DNA from: Olivibacter jilunii
GTDB taxonomy: Bacteria; Bacteroidota; Bacteroidia; Sphingobacteriales; Sphingobacteriaceae
DNA length: 64,000 nt
Assembly: GCF_900607235.1 (NCBI RefSeq)
Contig: NZ_LR027854.1
Coordinates: forward strand, 248,001-312,000
Direction: 5' to 3'
Made by a program: the position numbers and the translations under genes. A model generated the notes under the pieces. That model did not search any database and was not told the origin of the DNA. It saw nothing but the letters and a program-made list of their open reading frames with translations. Shown here piece by piece: positions 17,643-26,066 of the stretch; the first letter of the stretch is position 1; the number at the start of each line of letters is the position of its first letter.

Positions 17643-17888
17643 AAAAAGGATTTGTTTGTTTAAATTATTGTATTTAATAGTAAAACGATGTGAGCCTTTT
17701 TGCGAGTAGCTGTTAAAGAATTATAAACCTGGCACTAAAGCATCTATAGAAAACTATTTTCATAGCGCCTTTTATTTTTTATAACATAGGACATTGTGGT
17801 TAAAAATCCCAGTGTATCGGCTAACGAAGGCCTAGACATACATGGAGGAATAAGTTAGAAGTGTGTACACTTCCCGTCATCCCATATA
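17643..17888. other. Intergenic gap between fecR and the rraA-like gene
   Basis: 246 bp without a gene. It contains an inverted repeat at 17858-17873 (GAAGTGT-GT-ACACTTC), 15 bp after the fecR stop on the minus strand, which could act as the fecR terminator although no T tract follows. I saw no -7 element for the rraA-like gene. Confidence 0.4.
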
Positions 17889-18962
17889 TTAATAGATTAT
17901 TATTTCATCATCTTCTATTTTATATTGAAATGGTTTAATCAACTGCATTGCATTTAACAACTGGGTAATATTTTCTCCGGCAATGTTCGCTGTATAACGA
18001 TAACTCTTTACTTTTTGAGCACTGACCTGGATATTCACATTATACCATCTTTCCAATTTTGGAATTAACTCCTCCATCGTTTCATTTTTAAAGATCAGCT
18101 TGTTATCAATCCAAGAAGTTTCCTGAATATACTCCTTATCCTCCACGTGTACTTTTGATAAATTTCCTATTGTCACAATTACGGAATTCGGTTGCTTATC
18201 CATTGCCTGCTTAGAATTTATTACAGCTATTTTCTCTGACGGTTTTAACACTATTCGTTCTTTCGGCCTCTTATTGACAGATAACTCTATCGCACCTTTA
18301 ATCAATGTAGCTTCCGTTTTCTGTTCCTTTGGATAAGCCTTTACGTTAAACGCCGTGCCTAATACCCGGATAGATATTTCTTCGGTTCTGATTATAAACG
18401 GTTTATTTCTATCTTTAGCCACATCGAAGTACGCTTCTCCTTCCAAACTTACCAAACGACGCCTCGCATCCTTAAAATCATTATAAGATAAACGACTATC
18501 TGCATTTAACCATACTTTAGTACCATCAGGCAAAATCCACTGCTTACGTATGCCCTTTTCCGCCACAATTTCGATTCGATTACCCAAGGCATCTTGGTCA
18601 GAATATCGACGCCAAAAAAAACCAATCAGCAAGACACTTATTACAGAAGCTGCAGCACTATAAAAAAACCATTTTCTCCTAAGTGACCATCGTTTTTCCA
18701 GCTTGGTATTAAATGAATTTTCATCATCTTTTTCCGCAACAAAATCGAATTTGTGCTGGTGCTTTGCCTTATGCCTTTGATAAAATGCTTGCGGATCGCT
18801 ATTTTGAACGGTATCTTGCGACCATAACTCTTTTACAAATTCGTCATAGTATATTGCTTCAGGACTCTCACTTAACAACTTCGTTAGCTCTTCCTGCTCT
18901 AATTCGTTAATCTCGCCCGCCATCTTACGGGTCAATAGCACAATGATTCTATTGTCATTCAT
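17889..18962 (-). CDS. FecR-family anti-sigma factor
   Basis: Inner-membrane regulator of an ECF sigma factor, here most likely the one at 28494-29060. I start at 18962 (MNDNRIIVLLTRKMAGEI); the frame is open 10 codons further. The 357 residues comprise a cytoplasmic part (about 1-95), one membrane helix (about 98-117, WFFYSAAASVISVLLIGFFW), a FecR domain (about 140-245, KQWILPDGTKVWLNADSRLSYNDF, EGEAYFDVAKDRNKPF) and a C-terminal DUF4974-type domain. It has its own promoter of the shared ECF type 47 bp upstream. Its position about 9.5 kb from the sigma gene, after susC, susD and the enolase-like gene, departs from the usual order. Confidence 0.93.
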   Translation of the reverse strand: MNDNRIIVLLTRKMAGEINELEQEELTKLLSESPEAIYYDEFVKELWSQDTVQNSDPQAFYQRHKAKHQHKFDFVAEKDDENSFNTKLEKRWSLRRKWFFYSAAASVISVLLIGFFWRRYSDQDALGNRIEIVAEKGIRKQWILPDGTKVWLNADSRLSYNDFKDARRRLVSLEGEAYFDVAKDRNKPFIIRTEEISIRVLGTAFNVKAYPKEQKTEATLIKGAIELSVNKRPKERIVLKPSEKIAVINSKQAMDKQPNSVIVTIGNLSKVHVEDKEYIQETSWIDNKLIFKNETMEELIPKLERWYNVNIQVSAQKVKSYRYTANIAGENITQLLNAMQLIKPFQYKIEDDEIIIY

Positions 18963-19008
18963 AAAATTCGGGAGTATCTTTACGCATACCAATTGACGCT
19001 CTCAATTA

Positions 19009-19039
19009 TAAAGACAATGGTTTCGTTAAAACTCCCTAA
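19009..19039 (-). promoter_or_regulatory. ECF-sigma promoter before fecR (shared motif, copy 1)
   Basis: Minus strand: TTAGGGA (19033-19039), 15-nt spacer, TTGTCTTTA (19009-19017), 47 bp before the fecR start. The same two elements with the same 15-nt spacing occur at 25907-25937 and 28312-28342 and nowhere else I could find in the window. Confidence 0.75.
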
Positions 19040-19086
19040 GGCGTATTTATTTTTTTCTTAATGTAAAGACATTGTATAGTATAGTT

Positions 19087-19114
19087 GTTGAGTGGTATTG
19101 TATAACCACCCAAC
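19087..19114. terminator. Hairpin after the enolase-superfamily gene
   Basis: GTTGAGTGGT (19087-19096) and ACCACCCAAC (19105-19114) pair over 10 bp with one G-U, loop of 8 nt, 31 bp after the enolase-like stop. The T run lies on the plus strand only, so it is a weak terminator candidate. Confidence 0.4.
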
Positions 19115-19144
19115 GATTTTACTATTCAACAACAAACAAATTAA

Positions 19145-20641
19145 CTAACTCCAAGTGCGGTCATGGGACCTTCGGTCATCCCATTGTGGCGTTGGTTCAA
19201 AATAAGATTTATCCTTTTCGATTAAATGCTCTTTTACTACCTCGTCGTTTAACTCAATCCCGAGTCCAGGTGCATTTAAAGGCACATTAGCGTAACCTTT
19301 TTCAATTAATTTTCTTCCATCCGTTGTCTTTACCAAATCTTCCCACCAAGGCACATCGACCGAGTGATGCTCGAGCGACAAAAAGTTTTCTGTAGCGGCG
19401 GCACAATGTACGTTAGCCATGAAAGAAATAGGCGTACCCGCCTGGTGCATGGCCATACCTATTCCGAATTCCTGCGCGTAATCACCTATCCTTTTTGTCT
19501 CTAAAAGACCTCCCGAAGAGGCTAAATCCGGGTGTATTAAGTCTACGGCTCGATTGTGGATTAGGTTTTTAAAATTACTTAGCAAATAGATATCCTCCCC
19601 CGTTATGGTCGGGGTCTCTATTGCCTCCGTGATTGACTTCCATTGTTCAGTATATTGCCACGGCACCACGTCTTCCAACCAAGCCAATCGGTATTTCTCC
19701 AATGCCCTGCCTAAACGAATACCATTATTTAAATCAAAATGGCCGTAATGGTCCGTCGATATGGGAACATCATAACCAACCATACCGCGCACGTTTTCTA
19801 CAATCCTTGCAAGTTCTTCCAGGCCTTTATCTGTTATCTGAATCTGAGTAAAGGGATGCATGCGATTAGCATACGCCATGTAATTATTATCTCCCCATTG
19901 CGCTAATCGTCCTTGGTTATTTTCCCAGAATTTACTGTTTACTACGGTGCCGGGTTTGCCCCTAAGTTCTCCTATGGATACATCCATCTTTAGCCAGGTA
20001 TAACCCTGTTCCTCAATCCTATACTGGATGAGTTTCTTCTGTTCTTCCACTGAGCTGGCTTCCGGTGTATCAGCATACAACCGCACTTTATCTCGGTATA
20101 AACCACCCAACAACTGCCAGGCTGGAACATTATAGGCCTTCCCACAAATATCCCATAGGGCCATTTCTACGGCACAAACGCCTCCTGCTTGTCGTGAATC
20201 TCCTCCAAACTGCTTAATCATTCTGAATATCTTTTCTACATTGCATGGGTTTTCGCCTATTATCCTGCTTTTTAAAAATAAAGCATAGCGCTCATCTGCA
20301 CCGTCACGCACTTCGCCCAAACCATAGATGCCTTGGTTGGTATCAATACGAATGATGGCTGTACGTCCCATTACACGGGTTACGCAGTAACGCATGTCAG
20401 TTATCTTTAAATCTGAAGGTGCCGAATTTCTATTTACCCGTGAGGTTGTATGCGCCAAGGTTTCTTCTATTGGCAAACTCACTAAACCACCTAGAGTTAG
20501 GCCACCCAATGCCATTTTTTTTAAAAAATCCCGTCTAGGTTCTTCCTTTGGGAGTGATTTACTTTCTACCAATGCTTTTTGTCGTTGTGTGCATTCAGCA
20601 ATACGTGTTTGTTCTTTGATTTCTTGAATGATATTTTTCAT
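19145..20641 (-). CDS. Enolase-superfamily (mandelate racemase/acid-sugar dehydratase type) protein with Tat signal
   Basis: The superfamily abstracts a proton next to a carboxylate; the acid-sugar dehydratases of this branch turn aldonates into 2-keto-3-deoxy-aldonates. The 498 residues begin with a long N-region and a twin-arginine signal (EPRRDFLKKMALGGLTLGGLVS, about 35-57). The catalytic domain shows LKMDV, metal ligands in STDHYGHFD, LEDV and GED, then DLIHPDLASSGG and MAMHQAG with a candidate acid/base His. The residue matching the catalytic His of galactonate dehydratase near the first ligand seems to be Tyr, so the substrate is not galactonate by default. Third gene after susC and susD, 39 bp downstream. 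Export through Tat suggests a folded Mg enzyme in the periplasm. Confidence 0.88.
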   Translation of the reverse strand: MKNIIQEIKEQTRIAECTQRQKALVESKSLPKEEPRRDFLKKMALGGLTLGGLVSLPIEETLAHTTSRVNRNSAPSDLKITDMRYCVTRVMGRTAIIRIDTNQGIYGLGEVRDGADERYALFLKSRIIGENPCNVEKIFRMIKQFGGDSRQAGGVCAVEMALWDICGKAYNVPAWQLLGGLYRDKVRLYADTPEASSVEEQKKLIQYRIEEQGYTWLKMDVSIGELRGKPGTVVNSKFWENNQGRLAQWGDNNYMAYANRMHPFTQIQITDKGLEELARIVENVRGMVGYDVPISTDHYGHFDLNNGIRLGRALEKYRLAWLEDVVPWQYTEQWKSITEAIETPTITGEDIYLLSNFKNLIHNRAVDLIHPDLASSGGLLETKRIGDYAQEFGIGMAMHQAGTPISFMANVHCAAATENFLSLEHHSVDVPWWEDLVKTTDGRKLIEKGYANVPLNAPGLGIELNDEVVKEHLIEKDKSYFEPTPQWDDRRSHDRTWS

Positions 20642-20680
20642 AATTCCGGTTATTACTTTATCCTAGATTTTGTGATTTCT

Positions 20681-22234
20681 TTAATTACCTTGATCCCAAA
20701 AAATGTGTGTTCCCAAACTATTACCCCCCATTCTGTTAATTGCTTCCTGTATATTCACTGCATTGACAGAAATTTCCCGCAGTGGATATACAAGCCTCCT
20801 AATAAATCCTCCGGCACCTGGGATCGATGGGTCTTGGGAAGGAAAGTTTACAGGGTTAAGCCGAGGATAGCCACTTCGTCTAAAATTCGCCCAGGCTTCT
20901 GACCAATTTCGGAAGGAACTGACCCAATATTGTTCATTAATCTGTTCAAGCGCTCTTTCTGATGTAAAAGCGATATTCGGACTATGAAGATAAACTTCCT
21001 TTTCTTCTGCGGTAATACTAGGCATATTCCCAAATAAAGGCGCCTGCTCCATGTGCGCACTAATACCGGTTTCGTAATATTGTTGCGCATTACCGGAAGG
21101 AAGGTATCCCCTAGTAGCCGCCTCCGCTAATAACAACTGTGTTTGTGAAAAAGAGATCAAGAATTCAGGTGCGTCTATACGCATTACCGTGGAACGGTTA
21201 AACTGAGAATACTCCCATGCTGATCCTATTTTGCCTGGATAATCCGGTGCCGTTTCAATGGAACTTTCGTCATAACCATAAGGCATGCCCTGTTGATCTG
21301 CCGGATTTGTATTAGCAGCACCGGCAGTTGCCAGCGGATTCGCAGGTAATTCATATTTCACCGCTATATACCGAAGTCGCGGGTCGTTATTATTTTTTAA
21401 AAAATCCACAAACGGCTTGCCGATGTAATAATTGGCACGCTCTCCTCCTAATAAAGCGTTTGATGTACCATTTGTATACATGGCATTAAATTGAATAAGC
21501 GCATTGTCCTCATTCGACTGCATAACACCTCCCCTCACAGGATCAGTTGCTGTAGCAACGATCGATCTCGCTTTTTCTTCGTCTATTTTTGTATAACGCA
21601 TTCCTAGGCGAAGCAAAAGAGAATTTCCCAATCGCTTCCAACGATCTATTGTACCTCCGTAAAACAAATCAGCAGAACCAATACTCGATCTGGTCGGATC
21701 CAAGGCATCTGTTGCCTCGATATATTCTTTCATAATCGCATCATATATCGCTTCCGCCGGATCATATCTAGGCAAATAATCGGCTTGTGTATACCCCAGC
21801 CCGGCTTCCGTGTAAGGCACATCGCCATAAGTATCCACAAGTAGCTGAAAACAATACGCTTTCCAAATACGTGCCATGTGATACAAGTTGTGTTGCTCTT
21901 CTTTTCCTTCTGTTTTATTGGTCACCTCAATTAAGTATCTAATTGGCCCTGTGTAAATGGCATTAAAGGCTTCACTAGCGTGTTGATCATTTATAATATT
22001 CCGATTCCCTGCTGCTAAAAGTCCCCCGTAAGGTGTATTAATTTGTTGCACGATTTCGCCCTGGTAGTGATAAGATGCAATAGCCGATAAACGTTGTGCA
22101 TTTGAGAAAAGATAAGCTGGCTCTAAATCACTCGCCAGCGAAGGATTTGTATTGATCTCTTCAAAATTCTTATCACATCCGCTACTGGCATACAAAACGG
22201 CCGTCATTAGAAGATGTACTAAAATCTTTTTCAT
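20681..22234 (-). CDS. SusD/RagB-family lipoprotein (SusD-like 2 branch)
   Basis: Surface substrate-binding partner of the SusC immediately upstream (13-bp gap). The 517 residues have a lipoprotein signal (YASSGC, Cys at about 19) and features of the SusD-like-2 group: FEEINTNPSLASDLEPAYLFSNAQ at the start, DTYGDVPYTEAGLG, a WKRLGNSLLLRLGMRY segment and the tail RLVYPLREISVNAVNIQEA. That group often pairs with transporters for peptides or non-starch ligands as well as sugars. Confidence 0.94.
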   Translation of the reverse strand: MKKILVHLLMTAVLYASSGCDKNFEEINTNPSLASDLEPAYLFSNAQRLSAIASYHYQGEIVQQINTPYGGLLAAGNRNIINDQHASEAFNAIYTGPIRYLIEVTNKTEGKEEQHNLYHMARIWKAYCFQLLVDTYGDVPYTEAGLGYTQADYLPRYDPAEAIYDAIMKEYIEATDALDPTRSSIGSADLFYGGTIDRWKRLGNSLLLRLGMRYTKIDEEKARSIVATATDPVRGGVMQSNEDNALIQFNAMYTNGTSNALLGGERANYYIGKPFVDFLKNNNDPRLRYIAVKYELPANPLATAGAANTNPADQQGMPYGYDESSIETAPDYPGKIGSAWEYSQFNRSTVMRIDAPEFLISFSQTQLLLAEAATRGYLPSGNAQQYYETGISAHMEQAPLFGNMPSITAEEKEVYLHSPNIAFTSERALEQINEQYWVSSFRNWSEAWANFRRSGYPRLNPVNFPSQDPSIPGAGGFIRRLVYPLREISVNAVNIQEAINRMGGNSLGTHIFWDQGN

Positions 22235-22247
22235 AAAATGAATTCAT

Positions 22248-25200
22248 TTAAAAATTAACATTGAGATTCAGTCCATAAGTACGCGTGGTTGGCAAGGCAT
22301 GTGTTTCTAATCCGGAATTCAGATCTGATGCCGAATACTGTGTTTCCGGATCCAAATTATCCACTGCCTTGTGGATAATAAAAGGATTGTTGATAAATAC
22401 GTTGGCATTAATCGACTTAATAAAGGTATGTTTCAAAAACTTACTAAAATCGTATCCAACGGAAAGTGTGCGCGCACGTATAAAACCTGCGTCATAAACA
22501 AAGGGGGTTGCTATGTTTCCGGAGCGATATTGGCTATAGAACAATTCCGCTTCCACAGCAGTAGTATTAGGTGAACCATCGTTATTTACACCGTCAAAAA
22601 CAACACCTCCTTCACGGCCGACTAAACTATTTTTGTGCAGGCCATGGCGCGTCCAGTTGAAGTTTGAATTCGAGATCATTTTATGGCCCGCCTTGAAATC
22701 GATTTGCATAAAAAAGCGGATACCCTTATAGGTTACTGTATTTAGCCATCCGCCGGTATGAGGTGGTATAGCGCTTCCATAAGTTACAATGCTTCCGGGT
22801 AAAAAGAGACCGTTCGATGTGATAATTTCTCCCTGGGCATTCCGCAAATAGTCTACCCCGCGTAAAGAGGCCATTGGCATGCCAACCTCATGGGAAACGA
22901 TACCAATATACTCACCGGTACCTACGTCAAAACGAGTTTGGTTATCCGCTAATTGCAATACTTTACTCTTATTGTACGCATAATTTACGATGGATTCCCA
23001 CTTAATATGCTCCTTTCGAACCGGAGTTACAGTAATAGACGCTTCAAGTCCCCGATTTCGTAGTTTACCAACATTGACAAGTGTCTGCCCATATCCCGAT
23101 GCGTTGGAGATATCGACATTTAAGATTTCATCCTCGGTTAACTTGTTGTAAGCGGCGATGTCTACCGCCAAACGATTGTCAAAAAGCTTAAAATCAATAC
23201 CAAATTCTGTCTCCTTGACGGTAAGAGGACGTAGATTGGCATTGGGACTTATGGCTGATGTGATAATACCTAAAGGAACGCCATTAAAGAGATTATTCTC
23301 AATATTGTAGTAAAGACTATTGGTGTATGGATTGGTATCGCCGCCTACTTCAGCATATGACGCTCTAAACTTTCCAAAATCCAGCCAAGTAGGTTTAGAT
23401 GACCAAATTTGACTAAAAACAAAACTAGTACTGGCAGAAGGATAAAATGCGCTATTGGAGGCCGGATTTAACGTAGAAAACCAGTCGTTTCTACCGGTCA
23501 GGTTTAAAAACAAAAACTCATCAAAAGAAAAGTCTATCGTACCGAAAACGGAGTTGACTCTTTTGTGTGACAGTGAGTAAACCGGATTCTTTATTTGCCC
23601 ATTATCGATTGTGTAAAGATCGCGAATAAAGAAATTGGTGACAGATGTTCCCATTCCCTCCGATTTCTGATCCATTGAATTCATACCAAAAGTAGCATCG
23701 ACTCCCCAGTGACCTATCTGGTGGTTCAAGCCAACCAAAAAGTCGATATTCCGTTCGCGAAAGGTACTGGTGTTTTGAAAATAATTGCCGTTAAACCCGG
23801 TGGGTGCTACCGGAAGCATGGCCGTTCCCGTTGGCCGATTAGCATGCCGCACATTGGTAAAATAGTCTTGTCCCACCCGTCCCTGAGCCCACAACCAAGG
23901 CCTAAACTGGTAACGCAAAGAAATATTACCGAATAAACGATCGCGCTTTTGTGTCTCAAAGCGCTCATTAATAGACCAATAAGGATTGGTTCTATCCGTA
24001 AATCGCGCGGGATTGATTTCATTCCCGGTGACAGGGTCTTTATAAGCATTTTCCAACCATTTCATATCAATGCTGTTTGCAAGCGTATAAACGGTTTGGT
24101 TAACATTAAAAGCTTGTTGATTAACAACAGGCGGATTGTTGTTAAATTCATTGGAGTAGTTGGCATTTACCTGAACAGAAAGCTCTTTATTAAGGTTATA
24201 GTTAAGGCCAATATTAAATATTTTTTTATTATAATCAGAATTAGGAACAATGCTATTCGCTTTGGTATTAGCAAAAGAAACTCGAAAATTACCTTTCTCA
24301 TTAGCTCCCGAAACGGCTAACGAATTGGTGAAAGTCCTACCCATATCGTAAAAATCTTTAATCCTGTTTTTGTAAGGAAGGTAAGGGCGTTCGATCCCGT
24401 CATGTTGCATCATAGGGAGGCCATCAAATCGAGGACCGAAGCTCCAGACACCGGTTCGTCTAGCGTCCGCTAAGGTTACGTTGCGAATACCATACTCACC
24501 TTGACCATATTCATATTGAAAATCCGTATAATCTAATGGTTGGTCTGCCTGAAAGCTTGAGGTGTAACTGATCCCGATTCCGGCTTGTTGATCGCTCCCG
24601 GATTTTGTTGTAATAATTATCGCTCCATCTTTAGCCCTGAACCCATATAACGCGGCCGCAGCCGCTCCTTTCAATACCGTAAGCGAGGCAATATCATCCG
24701 GATTAATACTCTGTAGACCGTCTCCTAAATCGGTATTCATTTCACCGGTATTACCGCCACTTGCTCCATTTGCTCCGCCTTGCGGTGCGTTATTAATCGG
24801 TACTCCATTTACAACGATCAAAGGCGAGTTATTGCCTCCAAATGAGGATTGTCCTCTTAAACGAATTTTGGAAGAGCCTCCAGGTCCAGTTGGAGAAGGA
24901 GAGACATTTAATCCCGCCACTTTTCCCGACAAGCTGTTCCCAAAATTAGTTGTCCGATTTTCAGTTAACTGTTCAGGATCAACAGCAGAAGCCGAGTAGC
25001 CCAATTTTTTGTTTTCGCGCTTAATTCCCAAGGCGGTTACAATAACTTCACCCAGTTGTTGCGCATCTTCCTGCAATATAACGTCCAATCTATTTTTCGC
25101 GGTCGTACTGATTTCCTGTGAGACATAACCCAGATAGGTAAATACAAGGACGGCATTAGCTGAGACGACAAGTGTGTAAGAACCATCAGCAGCAGTCCGT

Positions 25201-25694
25201 GTCCCTTTCCCTTGCGCCCCTTTTACTAACACACTTACACCTGCAAGCGGTTGGCCGGAAGCACTTTTGACCAACCCACTGATTGTTTTTTGCTGATGCA
25301 ACTTATTCCTCACCACGACAAGGTTGTCTTTCAACTCCATATATTCTAAATCAGTATTAAGCAGCAGACGAGCCAGCACCTCCATAACAGGCATATCTTT
25401 TGCACTGATAGAAACCGGCTTTTCGAAAACGCCGTTCTCTTCGCTGTACATAAGCCGTATTTTACCCTTTTTTTCAAGTAATGGAAACACATTTTTGAGC
25501 TTTACATTTTGCACCACCAGATCAATTTTTTCGCCTTGATGATCAGTGTTGGCTATACTGTTTAGAGAAAAAAGCAAGAGAAGAAAAAAACAGTAAAAAC
25601 GTAATAAACATTTGGTTTTTGTAAAAAAGTAAACAAAAAGTCTTCCAGGAAGAACTCTTTCGTTTAGTTCTTTTTTTTTCATAGCTTTGGTCAT
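22248..25694 (-). CDS. SusC/RagA-family TonB-linked transporter with STN domain
   Basis: Outer-membrane importer of 1148 residues: N-terminal signal with hydrophobic run FYCFFLLLLFSLNSIA (about 34-49), STN domain (about 57-125, LVVQNVKLKNVFPLLEKKGKIRLMYSEENG), carboxypeptidase-like domain (about 138-210), GEVIVTALGIKRENKKLGYS, plug (about 225-365) with an inserted Gly/Asn-rich loop GGANGASGGNTGE, and a barrel ending LNLNVNF. An in-frame ATG at 25682 (MKKKEL) is an alternative start. The promoter is the shared ECF motif about 213 bp upstream, and the leader carries an opposite-strand terminator. The STN domain fits signalling to the displaced FecR. Confidence 0.94.
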   Translation of the reverse strand: MTKAMKKKELNERVLPGRLFVYFFTKTKCLLRFYCFFLLLLFSLNSIANTDHQGEKIDLVVQNVKLKNVFPLLEKKGKIRLMYSEENGVFEKPVSISAKDMPVMEVLARLLLNTDLEYMELKDNLVVVRNKLHQQKTISGLVKSASGQPLAGVSVLVKGAQGKGTRTAADGSYTLVVSANAVLVFTYLGYVSQEISTTAKNRLDVILQEDAQQLGEVIVTALGIKRENKKLGYSASAVDPEQLTENRTTNFGNSLSGKVAGLNVSPSPTGPGGSSKIRLRGQSSFGGNNSPLIVVNGVPINNAPQGGANGASGGNTGEMNTDLGDGLQSINPDDIASLTVLKGAAAAALYGFRAKDGAIIITTKSGSDQQAGIGISYTSSFQADQPLDYTDFQYEYGQGEYGIRNVTLADARRTGVWSFGPRFDGLPMMQHDGIERPYLPYKNRIKDFYDMGRTFTNSLAVSGANEKGNFRVSFANTKANSIVPNSDYNKKIFNIGLNYNLNKELSVQVNANYSNEFNNNPPVVNQQAFNVNQTVYTLANSIDMKWLENAYKDPVTGNEINPARFTDRTNPYWSINERFETQKRDRLFGNISLRYQFRPWLWAQGRVGQDYFTNVRHANRPTGTAMLPVAPTGFNGNYFQNTSTFRERNIDFLVGLNHQIGHWGVDATFGMNSMDQKSEGMGTSVTNFFIRDLYTIDNGQIKNPVYSLSHKRVNSVFGTIDFSFDEFLFLNLTGRNDWFSTLNPASNSAFYPSASTSFVFSQIWSSKPTWLDFGKFRASYAEVGGDTNPYTNSLYYNIENNLFNGVPLGIITSAISPNANLRPLTVKETEFGIDFKLFDNRLAVDIAAYNKLTEDEILNVDISNASGYGQTLVNVGKLRNRGLEASITVTPVRKEHIKWESIVNYAYNKSKVLQLADNQTRFDVGTGEYIGIVSHEVGMPMASLRGVDYLRNAQGEIITSNGLFLPGSIVTYGSAIPPHTGGWLNTVTYKGIRFFMQIDFKAGHKMISNSNFNWTRHGLHKNSLVGREGGVVFDGVNNDGSPNTTAVEAELFYSQYRSGNIATPFVYDAGFIRARTLSVGYDFSKFLKHTFIKSINANVFINNPFIIHKAVDNLDPETQYSASDLNSGLETHALPTTRTYGLNLNVNF

Positions 25695-25695
25695 A

Positions 25696-25777
25696 ATTGT
25701 TAAAAAATCTGAAGAATAGTGTTAAGCTAGTTCTAGGAGTCAAATGAGAGGTGTTGGCGCACTTCTCATTTTTTTTA
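25696..25777 (+). ncRNA. Candidate cis-antisense RNA to the second susC leader, with a strong intrinsic terminator
   Basis: Plus strand, opposite to susC: an exact TAnnTTTG element (TAGCTTTG, 25682-25689) overlaps the susC start, and a hairpin with 10-bp arms (25744-25753 / 25760-25769, one G-U pair) is followed at once by eight T (25769-25776). No plus-strand gene lies upstream, so the terminator needs another transcript. The predicted RNA of about 80 nt would cover the susC ribosome-binding region. A good -33 is lacking. Comparable to DonS-type antisense RNAs of Bacteroides; expression is inferred. Confidence 0.5.
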
Positions 25778-25906
25778 TCATTCCGATCTTGTCATAGTTA
25801 TTAATTTATAATAGTTAACAATACATTTATTCACCCTGTTGCATGCCATTTTTTAAAGCTTGCGGTTTATGATTAGTCTTTCGTTCTGTTTATTGGTTCT
25901 TACTAT

Positions 25907-25937
25907 TAAAGACAATAAATTTTTAAAAATTCCCTAA
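25907..25937 (-). promoter_or_regulatory. ECF-sigma promoter before susC (shared motif, copy 2)
   Basis: Minus strand: TTAGGGA (25931-25937), 15 nt, TTGTCTTTA (25907-25915). Gives a susC leader of about 205 nt. The surrounding 372-bp gap (25695-26066) otherwise holds the antisense terminator and AT-rich sequence. Confidence 0.78.
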
Positions 25938-26066
25938 TAACTTTTGATATTAAAAAGCAGTGGCTATCAATTTCTATAACTACCTAACTATTTGTCAACT
26001 TAACAGCTAACGTTTGCATCGCTACTACAACAATGGCGACTACGTATATACCTAACAGCAAAGAAG

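Noticed and set aside
17795-17830. Possible fourth ECF promoter before the rraA-like gene (TGGGATTTTT ... ATGTCCTA)
   Set aside because: The spacing is 3 nt shorter than in the three good copies and both elements carry mismatches.
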